Source of the DNA: Psychrobium sp. MM17-31
GTDB taxonomy: Bacteria; Pseudomonadota; Gammaproteobacteria; Enterobacterales; Psychrobiaceae
Direction: 5' to 3'
DNA: 64,000 nt
Assembly (NCBI RefSeq): GCF_022347785.1
Contig: NZ_JAKRGA010000007.1
Location: forward strand, 62,001-126,000
Below are positions 23,967 through 31,970 of this stretch, piece by piece. Numbering within the stretch: position 1 is the stretch's first letter; each line of letters starts with the position of its first letter. The position numbers were made by a program, and so were the translations under genes. The notes beneath the pieces are model-generated. The model was not told the DNA's origin, searched no databases, and saw only the letters and a program-made list of their open reading frames with translations.

Positions 23967-24833
23967 TTAGAAGTTATAAAAACTCTGTGCTGCCTTTTCA
24001 CTCAGCCAATGCTGTTGTTCGCTAGTGTAGTTCTCCAGCAAACTGTGCCATGCACTCACTAATGTTTGATAGTCCATGTGTAGTTTATCGACTGGAAAGT
24101 TTGAACCAAGCATACAGCGCTGATAGCCGAATATCTCGATAGCGGCTGTGCTGTATTTGATAAACATGGCTAAATCAAAGTTGTGGGTAAACATCGAAAA
24201 GCCTGACAGTTTGAAATGGCAATTTGGTAAATTGGCAAATTTTTCCATCCAATATCGCCAATTGGCGAATCCCGCGTAATCTTGTTCCCAAGGTGATGCG
24301 AAATGACAAATCACAAATTTTAGCTGCGGTACTTGGCACAATGCGGTGTAAACATCTTCGTATTGTTCACTGGTGAGTTGCAAATCGAAGGTCAGTTCAC
24401 GGTCGCTAATGAGCTGCCAGCCGGGTATCCATTTTTCGGCAACAAAGGGCGGTAATTGATGGTTTTCTTCGGGGCTTTTACCAATCATATGGCGCACGCC
24501 TTTAACATGGCTAAACGCTTGTTGCGCTGTTAGCTGTTGGGCAAGATCTTTCGCGGTAACATCGACTGCCGGAACTATCGCTGCAATAGGAGCGCCATTG
24601 GCGATATAGTCTTCGATAAGTTCTGTTTCTTTCACATTATCTTCTGGCACACAGCCCACTTGGATATGGACACTGCGCTTGATGACACCATTGTGATCGG
24701 AGGCATAATCGTTAGGGCTATAGTTTTTGCGAATAGGATCCGGTTGACCAAAAAAGCGTTCACTACCCTTGGCTTCAAGCCACGGGTAGTGAATTTTTGA
24801 GAGATCCCATAAATGATGATGTGCGTCTATCAT
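23967..24833 (-). CDS. Amidohydrolase_2 family protein (lactonase type)
   Basis: A 288-residue TIM-barrel hydrolase of the COG3618 type, which includes sugar lactonases and 2-pyrone-4,6-dicarboxylate lactonase. It starts MIDAHHHLWD (metal-binding HxH), continues with SVHIQVG, VKGVRHMI and FVICHFASP, and has the C-terminal GSNFPVDKL with the catalytic Asp. It probably opens a lactone or a C-C/C-O bond in the island's pathway. It is the last gene of the reverse operon running from the symporter; three bases separate it from the preceding gene. Confidence 0.85.
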   Translation of the reverse strand: MIDAHHHLWDLSKIHYPWLEAKGSERFFGQPDPIRKNYSPNDYASDHNGVIKRSVHIQVGCVPEDNVKETELIEDYIANGAPIAAIVPAVDVTAKDLAQQLTAQQAFSHVKGVRHMIGKSPEENHQLPPFVAEKWIPGWQLISDRELTFDLQLTSEQYEDVYTALCQVPQLKFVICHFASPWEQDYAGFANWRYWMEKFANLPNCHFKLSGFSMFTHNFDLAMFIKYSTAAIEIFGYQRCMLGSNFPVDKLHMDYQTLVSAWHSLLENYTSEQQHWLSEKAAQSFYNF

Positions 24834-24836
24834 TGT

Positions 24837-25685
24837 TTACTCGCTGAAAATATCAGATTTAGTAAAACGCTTTTTGTGGGCAATTGCATCACAGGTGGTA
24901 ATGTCTTGAGCGATCTTACCGTCTTTAATGGTTAGTAAACTAATAAACGGAATGCGAATGCGGTTGCCTTTTTCATCACCGTCTAAATACCACTTAACTG
25001 CAACCTGTTCGCCAGCTACTGCAACTTGTTGAATTTGCGCGAAAACGCGAGTTAGTTTGGTATTGAGGCCTAATACAGATTCAAACACTGCAGAGTTGCT
25101 TTGAGAGCCCGTAGAACCCGCCAGCTGCACGTCAGTGTCATCGTTGTAAATAGCGTTTACCGCACTAAGTTGTGCGTTGCTCCAAATGCTCCACCATGTA
25201 TCTGCTGCTTGAGCAATTGCTGATGGCATATCAGCTAACATTGATGGCGTGGCGAGTTCGTCTTGTAGGTGATCCTGTTGATCGTAATCGAGTAATACAA
25301 AAGCGTCTGGTGTTGGAATCGCTTTGGCAATTGCTTTTGGCGATTGCGCTGTCGCAATAGCTAACTGTGCTGTATCGACAATGGCATCGACGCGCTTGAT
25401 AACTTCGCCATTCGTTTCAAGCCATAGTGTGTAGCTAATAGGCTGTTCACTGTTGGCTGTTTTCAGGCTTAAGTTGATGACCTGTTGTTGGCCATCTTTG
25501 ATTTCAACACTGCTAATCACTTCACATTGACCAGCTAATTTTAGCCAATCGAGGACAACAGCTTGCAGCTTGTCTTCGCCATAGGCTTTGTGGTTGTGTT
25601 GATTCCAACAAGTTGAATGCAGTAGTTTCGCTTTCAATCCGGCGATGTCGCCTTGGGTAAAAGCATCAACAAGTGTTGTTAGCAT
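24837..25685 (-). CDS. Tandem SnoaL/NTF2-like protein A
   Basis: A 282-residue protein made of two NTF2-like halves (about residues 1-115 and 145-275). The second has WWSIWSNAQLSAVNAIYNDD and FISLLTIKDGKIAQDITTCD, the helix and strand pattern of SnoaL domains. It is the most divergent of the five related proteins here. NTF2-like folds form a cone-shaped pocket used by cyclases, isomerases, dehydratases and binding proteins; reaction unknown. The start overlaps the preceding gene by 7 bases, with GGAGAGG ahead of it, so translation is coupled. Confidence 0.72.
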   Translation of the reverse strand: MLTTLVDAFTQGDIAGLKAKLLHSTCWNQHNHKAYGEDKLQAVVLDWLKLAGQCEVISSVEIKDGQQQVINLSLKTANSEQPISYTLWLETNGEVIKRVDAIVDTAQLAIATAQSPKAIAKAIPTPDAFVLLDYDQQDHLQDELATPSMLADMPSAIAQAADTWWSIWSNAQLSAVNAIYNDDTDVQLAGSTGSQSNSAVFESVLGLNTKLTRVFAQIQQVAVAGEQVAVKWYLDGDEKGNRIRIPFISLLTIKDGKIAQDITTCDAIAHKKRFTKSDIFSE

Positions 25686-26776
25686 GCGTCCTCTCCTTGT
25701 TGATTGTTGTAATCGCGAATGAGATTAGCGTAGGCAGCGATCTCGTCGAAAACTGTCCATTCTTCACTAATCTTGCCGTCGATAACGCGTAAATGAGTTG
25801 AGCCTAAGACAAAGAAATCTTGACCTGAGTATTGTGCTAGTTGCTCGTTGCGGGCGGCAAAGGTGCCTGCCACTGACCAGCGAATTGCAATGTCGTAGCC
25901 AACATCTTCAAAACGCGTTACGGCGATGTGATCGCAAGTTGCTTTGGCATCAGGACATTGCGCTAACCATTGAATAAATACGCCGCGAATTCCCGGTAAT
26001 CCGGTTGCTTCAACGCCACCCGGCCATTGTGCTTTGGCATTGAGGTGATAGAAGTCTTTTAATGGGCCGTAATCTTTGCGATTAAAGAAGGTGGCTATCC
26101 AATCTTGCGCCAGTTTTTCACACTCGCTGTTGATTGCGGTTGGCCATTGATGTTCAGTTGCTTGTCCGGCTTTAACGCGGGCAATCTCTTTGGCTTTCCA
26201 GTCGTAAAATTCTGGTGGTGCGGTAAATTGTGCAAAGTGATTTGCGGCATCGTATAAATCGATACCCAGTTGCTTAATTAAGAAACTGTTGTCACGCATT
26301 AGCCATTCGTACACGATTTTATTTTCATAACACACACAATCGGCGATGGTGGTTACACGGCCAGTTTTGCCTGTCGCAGGGCCAAATTCTGACGGGCCTT
26401 TGTTGGTCATGATGCTGGTGATGCGATGTGACGAGTAATAGCCAGCTTCTTCACCAAGATCGCGCCATACAACGTTTTCGCCAATTAACGAACGATCTGG
26501 AAAAGCACCGATAGTTTTCAAAGTAGCAGAAACCACTGTTTCTACTTCTTCGCTGTAGCTACCTAGGGTGTGAACTGGGCAGATTTTGCCATAGTAATCG
26601 AGGCAAAGACCGACGTTCTTTTGCTCCCAAATGCGATGGGTAATGCGAATAATGTAATCGACGATATCGTTAAACTCGTCGTCGAAGCCTTTCAATTGCT
26701 GTACTTTTTCACCACTCGGTTCGAGCAGTTGCGGCAAGTTCTGCCAATATAGCTGGGTGACTTTATCTGTTTGCAT
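25679..26776 (-). CDS. Tandem SnoaL/NTF2-like protein B
   Basis: A 365-residue protein with two SnoaL-like halves. The first (about 25-185) carries VDYIIRITHRIWEQKNVGLCLDYYGKI and ADCVCYENKIVYEWLMRDNSFLIKQLG; the second (about 210-355) has WIATFFNRKDYGPLKDFYH and STHLRVIDGKISEEWTVFDEIA. Both contain the GKI-EW strand typical of the fold. Middle gene of the reverse operon; a 59-base gap with a small hairpin (26799-26820) separates it from the previous gene. Enzymatic role not known. Confidence 0.75.
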   Translation of the reverse strand: MQTDKVTQLYWQNLPQLLEPSGEKVQQLKGFDDEFNDIVDYIIRITHRIWEQKNVGLCLDYYGKICPVHTLGSYSEEVETVVSATLKTIGAFPDRSLIGENVVWRDLGEEAGYYSSHRITSIMTNKGPSEFGPATGKTGRVTTIADCVCYENKIVYEWLMRDNSFLIKQLGIDLYDAANHFAQFTAPPEFYDWKAKEIARVKAGQATEHQWPTAINSECEKLAQDWIATFFNRKDYGPLKDFYHLNAKAQWPGGVEATGLPGIRGVFIQWLAQCPDAKATCDHIAVTRFEDVGYDIAIRWSVAGTFAARNEQLAQYSGQDFFVLGSTHLRVIDGKISEEWTVFDEIAAYANLIRDYNNQQGEDAC

Positions 26777-26835
26777 AAGCTACCGTTTTTTTATTGTGAC
26801 GCCGCAATAAAACACGGCGTACTTTGTTATTGGTA

Positions 26836-27792
26836 TTAGAGGTTGTGAGCTAATTTCATCATTTCGAACACGTCTAAGCCCATTTGCTTACACATGTGAA
26901 TAATGTCGATGCCAACCCAGTTTTCTTTTAGTTTGTCACCTTCGCGACGCCAGATATCCATCACGCGAAGTTCTAGCTCTTTGCCACATGGAGGTAGGCC
27001 TAACCAGCCGCCTACTAGGTGTGAACCGTGCATGTGTGGCCAACCGCCTGTTGATACATAGTTACCTTTCTTGATGATGGTGGCCTTGTGATCAACCACG
27101 CGATCAGGGAAGCTAAATACGAATGGGCCTTGGTGATGTTTTCTGAAACCGTCGATACCACGTGTAGTACCAACACCTGCAGGGCCGTACCACATGAAGT
27201 CACTGTGCCAGTAATCTTCTAGTTTCATACTCGTGAGAGATTTACCATCGAAACGACCAAGTTCGTCGAGCATATCCATGACAAGTTTTTCGGTAACATC
27301 AGCTTCACTTGCGTCTTGTTCTAACGGTGCTAAGCCATCCATGGTTGTTGGTGGCATGATTAAGCCGTCGTGACCTAAGCTCTTACGCAGCGGGTTAACG
27401 CCTGCTTGGTTCATTACATCTAAGAAATCTAGAATGATGTAGTAATCGGCAATCTTTCCGTCAGTTAATTGAACCAACTCAGTAAAGCGCAGGTACAGCG
27501 ATTTACCCGTTGCTGGGATATCCAACAAGCTTTGGCTAAAAGTACCTGTGAAGTAACCTGTTGCAGCAACCCATTGCTGTCCTTGGTATTCGCTATCAAA
27601 TTCGATAAAGGCTTTACGCTCGATATCTGGTAATGATTGGCTTAATACGCTCCAGTAATCGGTTTTGACGTTATCTAGACCTTCGATGTCATTTAACGGA
27701 TGTGAAACGTGCAGTTTCATATCACTTTGTGCGAATTGCGCTACGTCGCCGTTGTGGCGTAATGCTTGATAAAAATTATTGATAATTGACAT
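26836..27792 (-). CDS. Tandem SnoaL/NTF2-like protein C
   Basis: A 318-residue protein of two NTF2-like halves. The first (1-135) has WVAATGYFTGTFSQSLLDIPATGKSLYLRFTE and GKIADYYIILDFLDVMNQAGVNPL; the second (165-310) has HSDFMWYGPAGVGTTRGIDGF and ELRVMDIWRREGDKLKENWVGIDIIHMCKQMGLDV. The same layout and the WYGP-G-G signature occur in proteins D and E encoded at 29539 and 30568, so the three are close paralogs. It follows the symporter by 11 bases. Cytoplasmic, as no signal peptide is seen. Function unknown. Confidence 0.8.
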   Translation of the reverse strand: MSIINNFYQALRHNGDVAQFAQSDMKLHVSHPLNDIEGLDNVKTDYWSVLSQSLPDIERKAFIEFDSEYQGQQWVAATGYFTGTFSQSLLDIPATGKSLYLRFTELVQLTDGKIADYYIILDFLDVMNQAGVNPLRKSLGHDGLIMPPTTMDGLAPLEQDASEADVTEKLVMDMLDELGRFDGKSLTSMKLEDYWHSDFMWYGPAGVGTTRGIDGFRKHHQGPFVFSFPDRVVDHKATIIKKGNYVSTGGWPHMHGSHLVGGWLGLPPCGKELELRVMDIWRREGDKLKENWVGIDIIHMCKQMGLDVFEMMKLAHNL

Positions 27793-27803
27793 AGTGTTCC
27801 CCG

Positions 27804-29414
27804 TTAAACAATGTATTGCAGTGATGCAAGGAAAATTAAGGTGCCGATAAAGAAGGCGAATAACCAGTAGTTAATCGGGTCAACTTTACCCGGAATGCGA
27901 TACCAACCATTTTCTTTTTCTGGTAAGCCTTCGCGTGCAAATTTAGCCATTTGGCCTTTGACAGTGTATTCAGATACTTCTGTCTGCTTACCGTCGATTA
28001 AACGGCTAGCGATAATTGTAATAATGACGTTAGTTGCTGCGCCGATTAGACAGTACCAAGGCCATGCGATGTCGGTGCTAAGTGCCACTGCTGCAACGAC
28101 AATAAAGCCAACACCTGTCCCCACCAATAAGCCGTTTTCGGTGGCTTGTTTTGAGAAAAAGCCAAGGGCGAACATACCGAGTTGTGCACCGACAAAGTAA
28201 GACCCCACTTGACTCAGTACTTCTAAGATCGAGCCGGAGCTATGGAGGTGGTACATAATGGCTGGGAAGATAATAATCAGCGCCCAAAATACGGTGAAGT
28301 AACGCGATGCTTTCAGATAGTGAGCATCTGATTCGTTTTTCTTAAAGTACTTCTTGTAGAAATCAAGCGTGGCTATGGTTGATAGCGAGTTAAAGGCGGA
28401 GTCTAGACTCGACATAGAAGCGGCCATAACAGCGGCTGCAATAATACCCATCAAGCCCGGCATACCGTAGTCGGCAGCGAATTGTAAAATGATGGTGTTT
28501 TCATCTTCAAAGGTTTTGCCTTGGTAGTAGCTGTAGAACAGCACACCTAATACGATAAAGAAGAAGTAGATAAAGAAGGCTACGAATCCCATAAGAAGAT
28601 ACGATTTTTTCGCATCGCCGATATTCTTAGCAGCTAGGGTACGTTGAACCATCATCTGGTTAGTACCGTATACCGTGGTGTGGTATAGGGCCATTGCAAT
28701 AACACCACTCCACACGGTACTGGTTAATGACAAGTCCCAGTCAGTCAGTAGTGGATTGAGTTTACCTTGTTCTTTTAATTGGCCTAATGAATCCATAACC
28801 GAGAAATTGCTCTCAGTTGTAAGGGCGTAGAAGATAATGCCTGCACTTGCAAATAGAATGACGGATTGAATAACATCGGTCCAAATTACCGCCGTAATAC
28901 CGCCTAACACGGTGTAAACTAAGGCAATAATGGTTACTATGACAATGGCTAGAATAACATCCATACCAGTGATGAAACTCAATACCACTGAAGTAGCATA
29001 GAGTACTGCAGCGGAGGACATGGTTTGAGAAACTAACCAAATACTTGAGATCAATGCACGAGCACGTTTACCAAAACGCTTTTCTTGATACTCATATATT
29101 GAGGCAACGCCGGCATTATAAAAGAACGGGAAGAAGAAAATGATCACCGCCATGATAACGAGCGGGTAGTTAAGGTGGATTGCAATAACGCTTAGACCTT
29201 CATTATAGGCCCAAGCTGGAGCGCCTAAGAAAGTTAAAGCACTTACATAAGTAGCAATAACGGAAATACCTATTGCCCACCAAGGGGTTGTTTTTCTTCC
29301 AATATAAAAGTCTTGATCAGTCTCGATCTTTTTACCGATTACTACACCTAAAAGCAGGTTAGCAACGATGTAAACTATCAAGATGCTCCAGTTGATTGCG
29401 CCAAATTCGATCAT
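27804..29414 (-). CDS. Sodium:solute symporter (SSS family)
   Basis: A 536-residue carrier with about 13 or 14 helices. It starts MIEFGAINWSILIVYIVANLLLG and has GRKTTPWWAIGISVIATYVSALTF, the family segment with SSLDSAFNSLSTIATLDFYKKYFKK near residue 330. This branch resembles sialic-acid, sugar and organic-solute importers. GAGG lies 9 bases upstream of the ATG. It opens the reverse operon and is divergent from a SnoaL pair across the perfect 20-bp palindrome at 29466-29485. It is the likely inner-membrane importer of the island's substrate. Confidence 0.9.
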   Translation of the reverse strand: MIEFGAINWSILIVYIVANLLLGVVIGKKIETDQDFYIGRKTTPWWAIGISVIATYVSALTFLGAPAWAYNEGLSVIAIHLNYPLVIMAVIIFFFPFFYNAGVASIYEYQEKRFGKRARALISSIWLVSQTMSSAAVLYATSVVLSFITGMDVILAIVIVTIIALVYTVLGGITAVIWTDVIQSVILFASAGIIFYALTTESNFSVMDSLGQLKEQGKLNPLLTDWDLSLTSTVWSGVIAMALYHTTVYGTNQMMVQRTLAAKNIGDAKKSYLLMGFVAFFIYFFFIVLGVLFYSYYQGKTFEDENTIILQFAADYGMPGLMGIIAAAVMAASMSSLDSAFNSLSTIATLDFYKKYFKKNESDAHYLKASRYFTVFWALIIIFPAIMYHLHSSGSILEVLSQVGSYFVGAQLGMFALGFFSKQATENGLLVGTGVGFIVVAAVALSTDIAWPWYCLIGAATNVIITIIASRLIDGKQTEVSEYTVKGQMAKFAREGLPEKENGWYRIPGKVDPINYWLFAFFIGTLIFLASLQYIV

Positions 29415-29465
29415 GGGGTCGCCTCGGTTTATTGAATTATTTTTCTTAGCGTGTGGTTTTTATCA

Positions 29466-29485
29466 TATTGACTTCGAAGTCAATA
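29466..29485. promoter_or_regulatory. Perfect 20-bp LacI-type operator between divergent operons
   Basis: TATTGACTTCGAAGTCAATA is an exact palindrome with a central CG, the usual form for LacI-family operators. It lies 52 bases before the symporter start and 54 bases before the SnoaL pair, placed to control both. Three weaker copies occur elsewhere in the island. The regulator is probably the LacI protein encoded at 37432-38451. Confidence 0.8.
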
Positions 29486-29538
29486 GTAAATACATTCTTA
29501 ACCCATAATGACAAAAAACTGAACAACGGATAAACAAA

Positions 29539-30552
29539 ATGAGTAATTTTCAACAAGAAAAGTCTCTAGTTATCAAGTATTTTGATGAGTTAGAGCAGGC
29601 GTCAGTCGATACGCTTTCGCAAGTACAACAGCGCTACATAAATGATGAATATGAATTTTTTGGCGTTTATCCCTTTAACAAAATTAACAATTTGAGTGAT
29701 GTGACCCAGCAAGTGTGGCAACCGCTATACCATTCTTTTAGCAACATTCAGCGCCGCCAAGACGTATTCATGGCAGGAAAAAATGAAGTAAGCGGTGAAA
29801 ACTGGGTTATGAGCATGGGACACTTCATGGGCTTGTTTGATAATGATTGGTTGGGAATTCCCGCAAATCGCAAGGTAGCTATGGTGCGGTATGCTGAATT
29901 TAACTGTGTTGAAAACGGTAAGATTACCAAGACGGGCTTATGGCTAGATATTATTGGTCTAATGCATCAAGTTGGAATTAACCCATTGCCGCCGCAAACT
30001 GGTGCGTCTTTTGTCTATCCGGGACCTCGCCATCACAACGGTTTGTTATTTGATGAACATGAGCCAGCGCAAGCTGAAAAAACTCTAACCGTGCTCAATA
30101 CCATGATTGAAGATTTGAGCAAGCTAAACCAAACCGCTAATGATCGCGCGGGACCTGAGGTAATGGAAAAGAACTGGCATAACGATATGGTGTGGTATGG
30201 CCCTGCGGGAATAGGCGCAACCTATACTATTGGTCGTTATCAAGAGCAGCACATGTATCCATTTAGAGAAGGTTTACACGATAAGGTATTCAATGGTCAT
30301 GTATGTCGTTTCGCCGAGGGCAATTTTGCCTGTTTCTTTGGTTGGCCAAATTTATCAAACAAAGCTAAAGGTGGTTTCTTAGGATTGCCTAGTGGTGATG
30401 TGAGAGCCGATATGCGAGTGGTTGATGTTTATTATCGCGAGGGTGACAAACTACTCGAGAACTGGGTACTTATAGATATTCCTTATTGGCTTAAACAGCA
30501 GGGCGTCGATATCTTAGAGCGCACCGCTAATATCGTTAACCCGAAGCGCTAA
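29539..30552 (+). CDS. Tandem SnoaL/NTF2-like protein D
   Basis: A 337-residue protein with two NTF2-like halves. The first (1-150) includes NWVMSMGHFMGLFDNDWLGIPANRKVAMVRYAEF and GLMHQVGINPLPPQTG; the second (180-330) has NWHNDMVWYGPAGIGATYTIGRY and MRVVDVYYREGDKLLENWVLIDIPYWLKQQGVDIL. It is a paralog of C and E, sharing the WYGPAGIG and ENW-ID stretches. First gene of a two-gene forward operon controlled from 29466-29485. Reaction unknown; a multi-step ring or side-chain transformation is possible. Confidence 0.8.
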   Translation: MSNFQQEKSLVIKYFDELEQASVDTLSQVQQRYINDEYEFFGVYPFNKINNLSDVTQQVWQPLYHSFSNIQRRQDVFMAGKNEVSGENWVMSMGHFMGLFDNDWLGIPANRKVAMVRYAEFNCVENGKITKTGLWLDIIGLMHQVGINPLPPQTGASFVYPGPRHHNGLLFDEHEPAQAEKTLTVLNTMIEDLSKLNQTANDRAGPEVMEKNWHNDMVWYGPAGIGATYTIGRYQEQHMYPFREGLHDKVFNGHVCRFAEGNFACFFGWPNLSNKAKGGFLGLPSGDVRADMRVVDVYYREGDKLLENWVLIDIPYWLKQQGVDILERTANIVNPKR

Positions 30553-30567
30553 AAGCAGGAGTAGGAT

Positions 30568-31575
30568 ATGAGTTCTCTGTTGAGTAATAAACAACGGGTA
30601 GTTGAGTTAAGTAAGGCGTTATATAACTTTGACGCCACTGAAGTTCAGCAACAACTTAGCGACTTGTTTGCAGATGATGCCTTAGTGCAACTGTGTTATC
30701 CATTTGAAACTTTAGCCAATGCTCAAGCGCTATATGATGAAGCGATTGCTAGTTTGCAACGAGCTTTCCCTGATTTGGAACGGCGCGATACCATTATTAT
30801 GTCTGGTACTACGGAACGTGGCGATGATTGGGTTGGATGCTGCGGCTATTATTGCGGAACCTTTGCTAACGCTTGGTTAGATATTCCACCGACAGGCCAT
30901 ATGGCGGCAATGCGCTTTCATGAATTTTACAAATTTGTCGATGGCAAGGTGGTGGAATACCAAGCTATTTGGGACATCCCCGAGCTGATGATGCAAGCTA
31001 ATGCTTGGCCAATGGTACCCAGCTTAGGACGTGAATGGCATGTGCCTGGACCTGCTACTCTCGATGGTATTAGTTTAAAGACACAGGATAGTGCAGTGAC
31101 TGCTAAATCCTTGCAAGTAGTCGTTGATATGTGTGATGCCTTGGGGAATCACGCGACAGGTGGTGTCGAGGCAATGCGACTGACCGATTATTGGCATCCT
31201 CGTTGTTCGTGGTATGGGCCATCGGGGATTGGTACAGCTCGTACCTTAACTGGTTTTAGAAACTGGCATCAAATTCCATTTCTCAATGGCTTACCAGATC
31301 GTGTTGGCGACCCCCATTTGGGGCATGCCTTTGCAGATGACAGTTATGTTGGTTATACCGCATGGCCGGGGATGTTTATGACAGTCAATGGCAGTGGTTG
31401 GCTAGGAATTGCCCCAGGGAATCAGAAGATTTCGATGCGTAGTCTTGATTTTTGGCGTGTTGAAGGCGATTTAATTCGCGAAAACTGGGTGCTTATCGAT
31501 TTGTTGTCGGTTTACGATCAGTTGGGAGTCGATGTATTAGCCCGAATGCGTGAGTTTAATAAAGCTAGGGTCTAG
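30568..31575 (+). CDS. Tandem SnoaL/NTF2-like protein E
   Basis: A 335-residue paralog of D, 15 bases downstream with a GCAGGAG ribosome site. First half (1-150): WVGCCGYYCGTFANAWLDIPPTGHMAAMRFHEF; second half (185-330): DYWHPRCSWYGPSGIGTARTLTGFRNWHQIPFL and MRSLDFWRVEGDLIRENWVLIDLLSVYDQLGVDVL. The WYGP-GIG signature and the Asp-Trp contacts are kept, so it is unlikely to be a decaying copy. A strong terminator follows at 31619. Confidence 0.8.
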   Translation: MSSLLSNKQRVVELSKALYNFDATEVQQQLSDLFADDALVQLCYPFETLANAQALYDEAIASLQRAFPDLERRDTIIMSGTTERGDDWVGCCGYYCGTFANAWLDIPPTGHMAAMRFHEFYKFVDGKVVEYQAIWDIPELMMQANAWPMVPSLGREWHVPGPATLDGISLKTQDSAVTAKSLQVVVDMCDALGNHATGGVEAMRLTDYWHPRCSWYGPSGIGTARTLTGFRNWHQIPFLNGLPDRVGDPHLGHAFADDSYVGYTAWPGMFMTVNGSGWLGIAPGNQKISMRSLDFWRVEGDLIRENWVLIDLLSVYDQLGVDVLARMREFNKARV

Positions 31576-31618
31576 TTAGGTTTTCTCTAGCAGTGTTCTG
31601 CTATCAATTTATATTAAA

Positions 31619-31638
31619 GGCGCTTCGGCGCCTTTTTT
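31619..31638 (+). terminator. Terminator of the SnoaL pair
   Basis: GGCGC-TTCG-GCGCC followed by six T: a stable UUCG tetraloop terminator 44 bases past the stop. The gap from 31576 to 31970 otherwise holds AT-rich promoter sequence and two operator-like sites. Confidence 0.93.
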
Positions 31639-31709
31639 ATTGAATAGCTAATCACATAATATGAATACTCAATCAAATTTTGTGAAGGTAATTGTATAAA
31701 GATATACAA

Positions 31710-31729
31710 TTATGACTTCGCAGTACTAA
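31710..31729. promoter_or_regulatory. LacI-operator-like site 1 before the TonB-dependent receptor
   Basis: TTATGACTTCGCAGTACTAA agrees with the perfect palindrome at 29466-29485 at 13 of 20 positions, including TGACTTCG. It lies 240 bases before the receptor gene. Confidence 0.5.
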
Positions 31730-31855
31730 AATTGATATTGGAAATTGTTAAAAAATATTATGTATACAAATCAATGGTTAGTGTGTTTTTGTTAAGGTTT
31801 CTTGTCGATTTTGGTTAGTTGTTTGTTAATTGATTTTTAAATTTAATTGACTTGT

Positions 31856-31875
31856 TTGTGAATCCGAAGTACAAA
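31856..31875. promoter_or_regulatory. LacI-operator-like site 2 before the TonB-dependent receptor
   Basis: TTGTGAATCCGAAGTACAAA matches the 29466-29485 palindrome at 13 of 20 positions, with the right half GAAGT intact. It lies 95 bases before the receptor start, so paired binding with site 1 at a spacing of 146 bases is possible. Confidence 0.45.
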
Positions 31876-31970
31876 TATATTGTGATTACAAAATAAACAC
31901 TATTTACAACAATAAGAGAAATTCACAGCAAAGAGCTTGTAGGCAGTGCCGCAAGTAAGGGGAACCACAA

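Noticed and set aside
26799-26820. Terminator between SnoaL-like genes B and C
   Set aside because: ACGCCG/CGGCGT forms a short hairpin but neither strand has a T run after it; the genes are probably still one operon.
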